Under the pieces are notes generated by a model. The model searched no databases, was not told the origin of the DNA, and saw only the letters and a program-made list of their open reading frames with translations. Positions 1 to 8,898 of a stretch of 64,000 nucleotides of DNA are shown in pieces. The translations under genes and the position numbers were made by a program. Within the stretch, counting starts at the first letter, position 1; each line of letters begins with the position of its first letter. This DNA is from JADFQT01 sp965216025 (GTDB lineage Bacteria > Chloroflexota > Dehalococcoidia > Lucifugimonadales > UBA3495): contig CBDCEX010000015.1 in NCBI GenBank assembly GCA_965216025.1, positions 124,001 through 188,000 of the forward strand, given 5' to 3'.

Positions 1-534
1 CTGGGTCAGAGCCTCCGCTTCCCGAAAAATGTCCGGATTCTCGACCCCAGGTTTTCCCGCTACTCCTACAATTATTTCATTCAAGCGGGTCTGGCCGCCT
101 GCTCCATGCTTTTGATCCTAGTTTTCGTGGATTCCCTGGCCGATGCCGCTCTGGCGGCCGGCCTGGGCGCCAGCGTGGCGATAGTCTTTATTCACCCGGC
201 AAGCGCTGCCGGCAGGTACCGATCTCTCATCGGGGGGCACGCCCTGGGCCTGGTATTGGGAACAACCTTTTCCTTTTTCCTGTTTAACAGCCCTCCGAGC
301 GGTTTTCTGGGAGACATGCCCTGGCTATTCGACGTGGTGCTGGCGTTTTCCGTTGGAGTGATGATTCTGGTCATGGCTGTTACCGACACCGAACATCCGC
401 CGGCAGTAGGTACGCTGCTGGGAGTGCCCGTCCAACCCTGGCACTGGGAAACCCCGGCGGTTCTGATAGCCGCGGTAATCTTGCTATCGGTAATACGCTA
501 CCTGTGCCAACCGCATCTCCGCGACTTGACTTAA
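1..534 (+). CDS. HPP family membrane protein (5' end outside window)
   Basis: The reading frame is open from the first base, so the true start probably lies upstream. The protein is strongly hydrophobic with about four membrane segments. It shows the HPP-family pattern: a glycine/alanine-rich segment (AAGLGASVAIVFIHP, near residue 50), a GHALGLVLG segment, and the TDTEHPPAVGT motif that carries the His-Pro-Pro signature. HPP proteins are small integral membrane proteins; some have been linked to nitrite transport in plastids and cyanobacteria, but no role can be assigned here. It is followed after one base by a small hydrophobic gene, suggesting co-transcription. Family call is solid, function is not. 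Confidence 0.8.
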   Translation: MGQSLRFPKNVRILDPRFSRYSYNYFIQAGLAACSMLLILVFVDSLADAALAAGLGASVAIVFIHPASAAGRYRSLIGGHALGLVLGTTFSFFLFNSPPSGFLGDMPWLFDVVLAFSVGVMILVMAVTDTEHPPAVGTLLGVPVQPWHWETPAVLIAAVILLSVIRYLCQPHLRDLT

Positions 535-592
535 AATGGACCCGGTCCCGGCTTACTGCCGGTCCGTATTACTGCCGGTGAGGAAGGCGGAA

Positions 593-820
593 ATGCTCAC
601 ACTGTTCGGCTCGGTGGCCGTGGCCATCATGTTTCTGGCTTACTGGCAGGAGTCCCGTTCCAAATGGCTGGTGCTGCTATTCGCCTTGGCGTCCGCCGCC
701 ACATCAGCCTATAGCGCGCTGGCCGGGGTTTACCCCATCACTGTCATCGAGGCATTGTGGGCCCTGGTGGCCGTCCAGCGGTTCCTGAAGCGCCACCAGC
801 TGGAAAGCGGGCGGGCTTAA
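593..820 (+). CDS. small hydrophobic protein downstream of HPP gene
   Basis: A 75-residue protein with two to three predicted membrane helices (AIMFLAYW, WLVLLFALASA, TVIEALWALVAV) and a basic C-terminus. I prefer the ATG at 593 because it has AGGAAGG about 7 bases upstream. An in-frame ATG at 536, directly after the HPP stop, lacks a ribosome site and would add a polar, cysteine-containing leader. Coupled to the HPP gene in an apparent two-gene operon. No family recognised. Confidence 0.6.
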   Translation: MLTLFGSVAVAIMFLAYWQESRSKWLVLLFALASAATSAYSALAGVYPITVIEALWALVAVQRFLKRHQLESGRA

Positions 821-1088
821 GCCTCCCTTTAACGGCATAGAGCTGAATACCAACACTGGGAAACATCCTTCACCGTCGGCGCCACCCGTCAGGTGAATAT
901 AGATACAGTCCAGAAGCCGTAATCAGCCGAGCCGGCGATCTAACGACGTCGGGCTTTGCCCTCGCCTTGAGATATGAGGTCTCTCTACACTTGCTAGCCG
1001 GCCTTCTGGTGCATAAAATGGATTAACTGGTTAAAATCCGGACCGCCGGTCAATCTAGAACCCACTAATATCGGGCAGGAGGTTAGAA

Positions 1089-1586
1089 ATGGGCTACACA
1101 CCAAAGTACCTGGGACACGTCAACATTTACGTTCGGAACGCCGAGCGAGCGCATAAATGGTATGGGGAGGTGCTGGGTCTCCACACCTACGATTTCGCGG
1201 CGGGGCGGGTCGCCTTCATGTCCGCCAATCGCGACGAGTCCCATGAGATCGCCCTGGTGGAAGTGGGCGAGGACGCCCAGGGCCCGCAGCGGGGGCAAGT
1301 GGGACTCAACCACATGGCCTGGCGGATGGAAAGCCTGGAGGACCTGAAGGAGTTCTACAATCGTCTCAAGGAAAAGCAGGTGCCCATTGGCAGGATCGGC
1401 GACCACGGTCTGTCGCTGGGCATCTATTTTCAGGACCCAGACGGCAATGGCATAGAAGTTTACTACGAAACTCCTCGCAGCGAGTGGCACCGGCAGGAAA
1501 ACATATTTCTGAGTGGGGAGCGGCCCACCGGGCAATTCCCAGGGCCTTGGGACGAGCTTTTAAAGGAACAAACCGCCGCCGGCTGA
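1089..1586 (+). CDS. VOC-superfamily (glyoxalase/extradiol dioxygenase-like) protein
   Basis: A 165-residue single-domain protein. The N-terminal LGHVNIYVRNAERAHKWYGE is the classic vicinal-oxygen-chelate start, with the first metal ligand candidate in GHVN. The repeat module ends with LGIYFQDPDGNGIEVYYE, containing the typical DPDGN-x-IE(V/L) signature whose Glu is the last metal ligand. A middle His (VGLNHMAWRM) supplies the second ligand. Such proteins include catechol 2,3-dioxygenases, glyoxalases and resistance proteins; substrate cannot be told. ATG at 1089 has a strong ribosome site, GCAGGAGGTT. It stands alone between non-coding stretches. Confidence 0.85.
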   Translation: MGYTPKYLGHVNIYVRNAERAHKWYGEVLGLHTYDFAAGRVAFMSANRDESHEIALVEVGEDAQGPQRGQVGLNHMAWRMESLEDLKEFYNRLKEKQVPIGRIGDHGLSLGIYFQDPDGNGIEVYYETPRSEWHRQENIFLSGERPTGQFPGPWDELLKEQTAAG

Positions 1587-1743
1587 ACCCTCGGCTCACC
1601 GGCTGGTTGACCAGGTCCTGCGCCTACCAAGAGGTGATCGGGAGGAGTTACACGGCTGCAACTATCATGCTGTTTTTTGGGGGATGAACCCAATTACCGG
1701 GGGTGTTTAGGATGTACCTCACCTCGATAAGGGGAGGTTAGTG

Positions 1744-2735
1744 ATGGGAGCAAATAGCCCCCCAGGTGATCCTGGGCTGCAGCACTGCGAAAATTGCCAG
1801 GGACCTTTGCCCCCGGGGAGTATCCAGCGCAGCGGGGTTCTGTCCCAATTGCGGCGCTGCCCGCCCCATTGTAGCCAATCCATTGGGGCCGAAGACCCTG
1901 GGAGGGATATTTGAGGGTATCTTCCGGATCTACGGGGCCGGATTTCTCGGTATAGTAATAATAGTTGCAGTGGTGCAGATTCCCCTGTCGCTGCTGGGTT
2001 TTTGGTTTGAAGCTCTTCTTGAGAGCGCCATGATTGAGACGTTAGTATATTACCTTTCAGACTTTAATCCTCAACTTTTTGATCCTTCAAGGGACCCACC
2101 GTTTGATCCGTCACTATTTGATTTTGCGGAGATCATTGAAGCATTACTTCCGGTTATCTATTTTGGTGTTACCCTGTTAATCGCCACATGGCTTACTTCC
2201 GTCATCATGGCAGGTGCGTTGATCTACGGTGTGTCGGGACAGATTCTGGGAAGGCCGATCCCCGTGGGTCCGGCCTACTCCTTCGCTCTGGGAAGATACA
2301 TGGCCATGCTGGGGGCATCACTTCTGGCAGGCCTGGGCGTCCTTCTGATGGCTATCACCATAATCGGCATTCCCTTCGCCATCTTCTTCGGTGTGCGGTG
2401 GTTTTTTGTTTACCAGACGGCATCGCTGGAAAGGTGTGGCCCCCTGGCTGCGCTGGCGCGAAGCTCCAACCTGGTAGAGGGCAATTGGTGGCGGGTCTTT
2501 GGCATCCTGCTGCTTATGTTTATTTTATGGATCATCGCAAGCAGTATTGCGGGCGCCGTTCTCGGGCTTGTACGTACCCTACGCCGGACCAATCGTGGTC
2601 GCTGTTCTATTCGCTCCGGTCCAGACTATAGTCCAGACGCTGGTTTACCACGACCTAAGAGTTAGGCGGGACGGGCTGACGGGCTATGGCCCCGAGGTTT
2701 TGGCAAGTGAACTGGAGAGTTCGCAGGGGCTATAA
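1744..2735 (+). pseudogene. zinc-ribbon multi-pass membrane protein, two frameshifts
   Basis: The gene is readable only by changing frame twice. From ATG 1744 frame 1 gives HCENCQGPLPPG. After the C5G4 run near 1815 frame 2 gives GFCPNCGAARPIV, so the two CxxC pairs of a zinc ribbon are split across frames. The long middle (to about 2570) has several membrane helices and resembles glycerophosphodiester-phosphodiesterase-membrane-domain/YciC-like proteins. Near 2570 coherent coding jumps to the third frame (YAGPIVVAVLFAPVQTIVQT) and runs to 2735. Either a decaying gene or indel errors at homopolymers; both shifts are in the same direction. The ribosome site GGGAGGTTAGTG precedes 1744. Confidence 0.6.
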
Positions 2736-2762
2736 CCAGACCAGAAGCTATTGCTACTAAAA

Positions 2763-3056
2763 ATGAATCTACGCATCCTCATCGTCGGCAGAGCGCAGGA
2801 CCGAGTGGATCGCACCACAGCGGTTCTGGAGCGAGTCGGCCACATAGTAACCGGTACCCTGGACGACGGGGTGGCCCTAGACCTGGTGGGCTCTTCCAAG
2901 TTCGACGCCCTGCTCATCGACCGGGACGTATCTCCCTCGGACCGAAGATACGTCACCACCCAGGCCAGAGAAGCGGATCCGGACACTCGTGTGGTGGTGG
3001 TAGAAAGCCCGGAGGCGGTGCTGACTCGCTTGCGGCACGCCGGTCTGGCTATCTAA
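2763..3056 (+). CDS. receiver-like single-domain protein
   Basis: About 97 residues with the fold pattern of a response-regulator receiver: beta1 LRILIVG, helix with VERVGHIVTG, beta3 DALLIDRDVS, then DTRVVVVESPEAV. The phospho-acceptor position falls in LLIDRD, but the acidic pair after beta1 is missing (VGRAQD instead of V-D-D), so phosphorylation is doubtful. Likely a divergent or pseudo-receiver. ATG 2763 is favoured over a TTG at 2751. No clear ribosome site. It follows the broken zinc-ribbon gene by 27 bases. Confidence 0.55.
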   Translation: MNLRILIVGRAQDRVDRTTAVLERVGHIVTGTLDDGVALDLVGSSKFDALLIDRDVSPSDRRYVTTQAREADPDTRVVVVESPEAVLTRLRHAGLAI

Positions 3057-3089
3057 ACTTGCTTTTCCTTCGAGTGCCGCCGGTCGAGG

Positions 3090-3136
3090 AAATCCCCCTC
3101 AGTCCCCCTTTTAAAAAGAGGGACTGAGGGGGATTT
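3090..3136. repeat. palindromic repeat, perfect 17-bp stems
   Basis: AAATCCCCCTCAGTCCC at 3090 pairs with its exact complement ending at 3136 around a short A/T-rich loop. The same head (AAATCCCCCT) recurs at 3602. The tail GGGGGATTTGGATC followed by AAGTTTAG recurs at about 10565, so this is one of a dispersed REP-like family rather than a gene-specific terminator. Confidence 0.7.
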
Positions 3137-3331
3137 GGATCTTACAAGTTTAGAATTTTCGTCAGGGATCAGTAATAGTAATCACGGGAATCACGCCTCG
3201 GTGCTATACTGGGCCGGATCCCGATTCAGCCCGGGAACCAGTCCCGCCAACCGAACCCACTACCGATACCCGCGCCAATAGTAGCAGTAGGGACCTCATT
3301 ATTCTGGAGCACCTGATTCTGGAGCAGCTGG

Positions 3332-3493
3332 ATGGTTCGACCCAATTGGTACAGTCAACACCCCCTGGCCTGCACCTGCAAGGAATGCGGAGAGAGGAAA
3401 GCCATCACCCGGCAAGCCGGGCGGAAGATAGGCCGCAACGAAAAATGCCCCTGCGGCAGCGGGAAAAAGTACAAGCGGTGCCACGGCACCTAA
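3332..3493 (+). CDS. SEC-C motif microprotein (53 aa)
   Basis: A short gene. It starts MVRPNWYSQHPLACTCKECG and ends with GRNEKCPCGSGKKYKRCHGT. The C-terminal CPCGSGKKYKRCH block is the complete SEC-C zinc-binding motif (C-x-C-x8-C-H) known from the tail of SecA and from many small or nuclease-associated proteins. A second cysteine set (CTCKECG) lies upstream and could bind another zinc. In-frame stop at 3314 limits the N-terminus. It may act as a zinc-dependent protein- or ribosome-binding module. Family call is firm because the motif is complete; expression is unproven and the ribosome site is weak. Confidence 0.6.
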   Translation: MVRPNWYSQHPLACTCKECGERKAITRQAGRKIGRNEKCPCGSGKKYKRCHGT

Positions 3494-3601
3494 GCCCCGC
3501 CGGCGGCCCCTGGCGGCACCCTCGTCCGACTGTTCCCGTAACTGGGGAGGCATCACTAAAGGTCAACGTACCTTCACGAAATTGCTAATCTTAGGAGAGC
3601 C

Positions 3602-3647
3602 AAATCCCCCTATATCCCCCTTTGCAAAGGGGGATATAGGGGGATTT
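3602..3647. repeat. palindromic repeat, AAATCCCCCT type
   Basis: Near-perfect inverted repeat with arms AAATCCCCCTATATCCCCC and the complement, centred on TTTGCAAA. Same family as the hairpin at 3090. Lies in the gap between the SEC-C gene and the GMC oxidoreductase. Confidence 0.7.
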
Positions 3648-3750
3648 CCCCAACCAGAGACTCTTCCAACCGTGTCTGGTTACAGATTCAAGGCTAAGTG
3701 ATGCCAGCTCCCAACCGCGAATTCGGTTCAACCCCAATGAGGCAGGGAAA

Positions 3751-5316
3751 ATGCGATACGACGTCATAATCGTGGGTGCCGGCTCGGCTGGCTGCGTCTT
3801 GGCTTGCCGCCTATCGGAGGATCCGACCCGCTCGGTGCTGCTGCTGGAGGCGGGACCGGACTATCCCGATCCAGGTCTATTGCCCCCTGAACTGAAATAC
3901 GACGCTAACCAGGCGGCCTCTGAGGTTAACGCGCCCCACAACTGGTCCTTTACTGGCCTATCCTCTCCGGAGCGGTCCACACCAGTGCCGGTGCCCCGGG
4001 GCAAAGTGGTCGGCGGTACTAGCGCTATCAACCACCAAATTTTCCTGCGGGGAGCGCCGGAGGACTACGATCACTGGGCCGAGCTGGGCAACGACCTCTG
4101 GAGTTATACCCAGGTGCTTCCCTATTTCCGAAAGCTGGAAACAGACCTGAACATAAGAGATGACTTCCACGGCTCGACCGGTCCCATACCGGTTCGCCGC
4201 CACCCTCCAGAGTCCTGGCTGCCCCTCCAATCGGCATTTTTCCAGTCCTGTCGGGACGCCGGGTTTTCCGACGATGCAGACATGAACCATCCGGAATCTA
4301 GCGGCGTGGGGGCCATGCCGCTGAACAACCCCAACGGGGTGCGCATGAGCACGGCTCTTACCTACCTGCACGCTGCCCGCCATCGACTGAATCTGACCAT
4401 CAAGGGCAATGCGCTGGTCAGGCGCGTTCTTATTGAAACAAACCGGGAAAACAATCGGGCAAGCGACCGGGAAAGCAAGCGCGCCACCGGTCTGGAGGTT
4501 GAAAGCGGAGGAGAAATCTTCCAGATAGCGGGAGAGGAGATCATTCTCAGCGCTGGAGCTATAGCTTCTCCCCAGTTGCTATTACTGTCCGGAGTGGGTC
4601 CGCGGGACCATCTGGATAACCTGGGGATACCGGTGCTGCACTCCTTGCCGGGCGTGGGTCAGAATATGAAGAACCATCCATCGGCCTCCCTCCGCTACCG
4701 CCCTCAAAACGGATACTCGCTGGAAGCAGACTCGCCCCGCAACCAGGTGGCGCTGCGCTGCAGCTTTGCGGGCTCCAACACGCGGAACGACATCCAGGTC
4801 CAGCCGACCACCTCCGGCCCGTTGGGGAGGGAATCCGAAGAGATACGGATTGGGTGCCGGCTGGAATTGCCCCTAAGCGTGGGCTCCTTGAGCCTCATTT
4901 CCAGCAACCCTGAGGTCCAGCCAAAGCTGGACTACCAGTTCCTGACCCAGCCCTGGGACCTGGAACGCCTGCGGGAAGCCGTTCGCGGATGTGTCAGCCT
5001 GTTTGAGCATTCGGGGTTCGATAGCCTGATCCAGGAGCGCTTGGCGCCTACGGATTCCCAGCTGGCTTCGGATGAGGCGTTGGACGCATGGCTCAAGCAA
5101 AACATGGGGATTGCCGGCCACACCTGCGGCACCTGCAAGATGGGTCCGAGCTCGGATCCGGCGGCGGTGGTGGACCAATACTGCCGGGTTCATGGCCTGG
5201 AGGGGTTACGGGTGATCGACGCCGCCACCATGCCAGACATTCCCCGCGCCAATACCAACGCAACGATTATCATGATGGCGGAGAGGGCCAGCGATCTCAT
5301 TAGCCAGGGGTTCTAG
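3751..5316 (+). CDS. GMC-family FAD-dependent oxidoreductase
   Basis: A 521-residue protein of normal family length. The N-terminal dinucleotide-binding motif GAGSAGCVLACRLSED, then LLLEAGP, binds FAD. GMC signature 1 is seen at GKVVGGTSAINHQIFLRG (near residue 90) and signature 2 at GAIASPQLLLLSGVGP (near 275). The catalytic His lies in GIAGHTCGTCKMG and the C-terminal FAD motif is IDAATMPDIPRANTNATIIM. Members oxidise alcohols (choline, alkanols, sugars, aryl alcohols) to aldehydes; substrate is not predictable from sequence. Cytoplasmic, no signal peptide. A monocistronic gene flanked by repeat-bearing gaps. Confidence 0.9.
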   Translation: MRYDVIIVGAGSAGCVLACRLSEDPTRSVLLLEAGPDYPDPGLLPPELKYDANQAASEVNAPHNWSFTGLSSPERSTPVPVPRGKVVGGTSAINHQIFLRGAPEDYDHWAELGNDLWSYTQVLPYFRKLETDLNIRDDFHGSTGPIPVRRHPPESWLPLQSAFFQSCRDAGFSDDADMNHPESSGVGAMPLNNPNGVRMSTALTYLHAARHRLNLTIKGNALVRRVLIETNRENNRASDRESKRATGLEVESGGEIFQIAGEEIILSAGAIASPQLLLLSGVGPRDHLDNLGIPVLHSLPGVGQNMKNHPSASLRYRPQNGYSLEADSPRNQVALRCSFAGSNTRNDIQVQPTTSGPLGRESEEIRIGCRLELPLSVGSLSLISSNPEVQPKLDYQFLTQPWDLERLREAVRGCVSLFEHSGFDSLIQERLAPTDSQLASDEALDAWLKQNMGIAGHTCGTCKMGPSSDPAAVVDQYCRVHGLEGLRVIDAATMPDIPRANTNATIIMMAERASDLISQGF

Positions 5317-5701
5317 CCGCCAGAGATTCTAGGCCCGCACCCGCATGGGTTTGGGCTGCCCGCCGGGAATTGCTCAGGTCCCACCAGCCAACTCGATCTT
5401 GTCCTCGGTCCAATCCCAGGGGCCAATCCGGCTGATTCAATCCCCGGGGCCAAGGGAAGCGTATTTTGTGCCCCAGCCTCGCCACCGCCGCCGCTTCAAA
5501 AAGCGCTCACTCCATCAGGCTTTGGCGCCCTGATTAATAACTTCTGAACCATCCCCTTCCCGTCGAAGGGGGTGCTGGCACCCCAAGACCAGGAGTGACC
5601 ACCCTCTGTCTGGCCAAACCCGCCCCGGATATCCTGGCTTAGTGCCTTTTTAGGAAGCTGGTCCTTCCTATGCTACGAAACCGGGCACGTATGGGCAGGA
5701 T
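5317..5701. other. intergenic, 385 bp
   Basis: No convincing gene. Two small GC-rich hairpins occur near 5553-5584 (CCCCTTC/GAAGGGG and GGGGTGC/GCACCCC). They lack a T-tract, so they are at best weak terminator or REP-like structures. Confidence 0.4.
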
Positions 5702-6787
5702 TTGAGCCGGTTGCTGAAGCTGCGTTTCGAGTTTCCGATTATGGCCGTCATCGCCGGTTTGTTTTCGCTGACCGCCTGCGCCGTCCTTTTTCCACCCTCC
5801 CCATCCGCTGATAGCCCAGAGACAGCGGTGCATCAAGGTGAGATAAATCAAGATTCCGGGGCAGCGAAGTCTGAAAAAGCTCCGGAGACCCCAAAAGCCC
5901 CGGACACCCTGCGAACGATAGAAATGGGATGGGATTCGTCCCAAGAGGTTGCTCCAAACTCCGGCGAGCCCTACCTTCCCCCAGCCCACCTTCCGAGCAT
6001 CCAGCCTAAGATAGATTGCCAGATAGATAGCCAGATAGATACCCGAATAAATGCCGTCACGCCACCGGTACCGGCCCCGGCCCCAACCCAATTCCAAGCC
6101 TTGAATGCCCAACCGGTCTATGACTCATCCACCGGCGGCTCCGACAACTACTTTGTCAGCGGGTTCGCCTGCACCGGCAGCATGCGGCCGGCTCTGGATT
6201 GCGGCGACGAAGCCGTTTTCCTAAATCCACCCTTTCCTCAGCCGCCGGCCGTCGGCGACGTGGTTTCTTTCTCGGTGGACCTGGGCTGCCGCTACTACAA
6301 GTCGCAGGATGTATCCAAAGCCCACCGCATAATCGACGTCAGGTACCAGGGAACCACTCCCTTTTACACCACCCAGGGTGATGCCAGCTCCAATCCGGAC
6401 CCCTGTGAAATCACCCTGGAGCAGATAGATGGAGTGCTGGTGGAAGTCAGGAAGGGGGCGCGTCCCCAGGACATAATCGACGCTTCGGAATATGACCGGG
6501 CCAAGCTGGCAGTGACCGAGTTTAAAGCTGAGTATGCTCTTCGATTGGACCTTTACGACCTGGAAAGGGTGGCCTACGAGGCCCTTGTTGAGGAGTATAA
6601 TTCCCTGGTGGCCCATTATCGGCGGGGAGACCTGAGCTACCAGGTTGTGTCGGAATTTTACGAGGGCTTGGAAGAGCGTCGCGCTTCGCTGAATGCGCTG
6701 CGGCAGGATTTAAACGACCTGAGTGACCAGATCAATCTAGCCATAGACGAAGTGGACCGGCTCTACCGACAGCTATTCGTCAGCTGA
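5702..6787 (+). CDS. lipoprotein with S26B-type (Ser/His) signal-peptidase-like domain
   Basis: 361 residues. A TTG start gives MSRLLKLRFEFPIMAVIAGL then lipobox LTAC, so the protein is likely a lipoprotein with a proline-rich linker of about 100 residues. The central domain (near residues 150-250) matches S26B signal peptidases: CTGSMRPALDCGDEAV supplies the nucleophilic Ser, GDVVSF the core strand, KAHRIIDV the general-base His (instead of the Lys of bacterial type I enzymes), and TQGDASSNPD the box-E Asp. The last 110 residues form a coiled coil. Typical S26B enzymes are anchored by membrane helices, so a lipid-anchored one with a coiled coil is unusual. An alternative ATG at 5741 would lose the basic n-region. 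Confidence 0.7.
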   Translation: MSRLLKLRFEFPIMAVIAGLFSLTACAVLFPPSPSADSPETAVHQGEINQDSGAAKSEKAPETPKAPDTLRTIEMGWDSSQEVAPNSGEPYLPPAHLPSIQPKIDCQIDSQIDTRINAVTPPVPAPAPTQFQALNAQPVYDSSTGGSDNYFVSGFACTGSMRPALDCGDEAVFLNPPFPQPPAVGDVVSFSVDLGCRYYKSQDVSKAHRIIDVRYQGTTPFYTTQGDASSNPDPCEITLEQIDGVLVEVRKGARPQDIIDASEYDRAKLAVTEFKAEYALRLDLYDLERVAYEALVEEYNSLVAHYRRGDLSYQVVSEFYEGLEERRASLNALRQDLNDLSDQINLAIDEVDRLYRQLFVS

Positions 6788-6959
6788 ACCGCGCCGGGAA
6801 TCGGGTAAACAGCCTCCCCTTCGCCTGATCTCCCTCGGGCCGCTCTTGAACAGGCAGTAGGGCAAATCTCTAAAGACACCAGTTGCGGACAGATTCCCCT
6901 CCCTTCTCACTCTCCCAGCGTCGCCTCCTCATTCTTCTCCCTACCGGCCTGCCTACTCT

Positions 6960-7823
6960 CTACCCGCCCGGCTCCGGCCGCCACATCTGGGCCACATCAA
7001 CAACCCGCATGAACTCCACATCCGGAAAACCACGAATATGGTTGATCAACCGTTCCAGCATCAGCAGCCGGCCGGGGCGCCCGATATACTGGGGATGCAT
7101 GGTCAGGTTGAAGGCCCTTCCGTATCGATACAGGCCTTCAAATTCGGCTGCCCAGGTGCCGTAGACCTCCTCCGGACTCCGCATCGGGCCCAGTCGGTTC
7201 GCCGACGGAGCGTAAACGAAGTTGGGAGCGTCGTCCAAGACCCAGTGGATGGGGACCTCTACCAGTGGGCTGCTCAGGGACTCTGAATTCAGCAAGTAAT
7301 GGGCGTCATCCCCCATCATGCTGCTGTCGTAAAGAAAATTATGCCGGGCCAGCAACTCCAGGGAGACCGGACTTAGCTCCCAACTAGGAGAGCGATAACC
7401 CTTCGGCGCGTACCCAGTTATGTCGCCTAGTATTTGGATGCCCTTTTTGAGTACCTGCTCCTCTTCCTCCGGGGACATGGAAGCCGGGGCTTCGTGCAGA
7501 TAGCCGTGGTGCCCCAGTTCATGGCCGCGAGCGGCTATCTCCCGAACCAGATCCTGGTGACTTTCGGCCACGTACCCCGGCACATAGAAGCTGGCTTTAA
7601 TGTCATGCTTGTCCAACAGGTCCAAAATGCGGGGAGCAGCCACGCTGGGTCCGTATTCGGCCATCGACATCAGGCTGGGCAGAGAGCCGTAATTGGGGTC
7701 CCTTCTCAGCCAGGAAGAAACCCCGTCGACATCGAAGGTCAGCATGGCAACACATTGGATATCGCCGGGCCAAATTCCGGACAAAATTGCCTCCAGTCGG
7801 TGGGTTCGCCTCGGGTGGGCCAA
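6960..7823 (-). CDS. polysaccharide deacetylase (PuuE/allantoinase-like NodB fold)
   Basis: About 287 residues. Motif 1 AMLTFDVDG supplies the catalytic and metal Asp. Motif 2 ELGHHGYLHE supplies two metal His. Motif 3 YRSPSWEL and the late NLTMHPQYIGRPGR (catalytic His) complete the NodB-type site. The sequence is closer to PuuE/peptidoglycan-deacetylase-like members (GDDAHYLL, VPIHWVLDD) than to classic chitin deacetylases. These hydrolyse N-acetyl or ureide bonds. The start is uncertain: TTG at 7823 or an internal TTG, since the strand-1 motif needs the WPGDIQCVA lead-in. Convergent with the S26B gene. Confidence 0.85.
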   Translation of the reverse strand: MAHPRRTHRLEAILSGIWPGDIQCVAMLTFDVDGVSSWLRRDPNYGSLPSLMSMAEYGPSVAAPRILDLLDKHDIKASFYVPGYVAESHQDLVREIAARGHELGHHGYLHEAPASMSPEEEEQVLKKGIQILGDITGYAPKGYRSPSWELSPVSLELLARHNFLYDSSMMGDDAHYLLNSESLSSPLVEVPIHWVLDDAPNFVYAPSANRLGPMRSPEEVYGTWAAEFEGLYRYGRAFNLTMHPQYIGRPGRLLMLERLINHIRGFPDVEFMRVVDVAQMWRPEPGG

Positions 7824-8108
7824 GAGAGGGTTTCTGGAAAGCCGGTTAACTTGTCTAGACGCTGGGACACCGGCGCAGCCGTCTTCCTACCGAGGATTTA
7901 CCACGCTGCACTCCTGGGATAGGGCGCCCTTCCAGCCGAATTTCTGACACCCCCAAATTAATCGGGGACTGGCCTATTCTAACGGAAGGGGAGCGGGGTT
8001 GTAGGGAGGGGAGGAATTCCTTCTGAATAATCGTATCCCGGACCATAGTCTGCGCCGGGATGGCTCGGTAATGGCTGTTGGTAAAGGCTGTTACCGGAAG
8101 CTTACTTC

Positions 8109-8898
8109 TTATTGGTTCCAGCTGAGGGACGGGATCGCCGAGCTTTCCGCTCCATCCAACCTCAGGACAAGGCGCACCGAGGTTCCCTCGCCGGGAGCGG
8201 CAATAATCGCGGTTCTGCCGCCCAACGCCTGGGCGTAATCGGTCATCATGGCCAAGCCCTGACCAGTGAATGCAAGGCTGGAATCGAAGCCGCAACCGTT
8301 GTCCACCAGGTTAAGAACGAGCAGGCCCGGCTCCAGATAAAGCAACCCTACCCGCACGTTGGTCGCCCGGGCGTGCTTTAGCACATTGTTCAAGGCTTCC
8401 TCAGCGATGCGGTAATCCACCAGACGCCGCTTTTCCGGCAGGGCAGCCTCACCGTCCCGATCCAATTGCTCAAACTTAGTGTCGATATACAGGTCTATAT
8501 CCACTAACTCGCTGAATCGGCTGACCAGACTGCGCATGGCCGGCACCAGCCCCATTTTGATGATGGCGGGATAAAGCTCACGACTAACCTGTCTCAAGTC
8601 TTCGTCCTGCACCTTCTGCAACTCGCTTTGAACCCGCTCCAGCATCAGGGATGCCGCCACCGGGTCTCGGGTCAGGGACTCCTGGCATAACCCAGCGACA
8701 GCGCCAACAGCTTGGACTGGACATGCCCATGGAGGTAATCCGCCATCTCTCTTCTACCCTCTCCTGCGCGGCCACCAGCCGCCAGGAGAGGTTCTGGGTC
8801 GAGCCAATGCCATTAAGACCGATCAACTCGTCTGGCAACTGGTCCGGCTCGCTACCAATTCTAGCGTCGCCATTGGGCTGGAAAACTGTACTCATCAC
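8109..8898 (-). pseudogene. sensor histidine kinase (HisKA_3 / NarL-type), frameshifted
   Basis: Coding moves through all three minus frames. The first part ends WRLVAAQERVEER; the H-box follows in the next frame as REMADYLHGHVQSKLLAL (His in LHGHV); the rest resumes at QESLTRDPVAASLMLERV. The C-terminal ATPase domain is well kept: N-box AEEALNNVLKHARAT, G1 DNGCGFD, G2 GQGLAMM, then GEGTSVRLVL. The two indels lie near 8740 and 8680. This is a DNA-damaged or mis-sequenced NarL-type sensor without visible membrane segments. No NarL-type partner regulator is next to it. It diverges from amt across a 437-bp gap. Confidence 0.7.
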
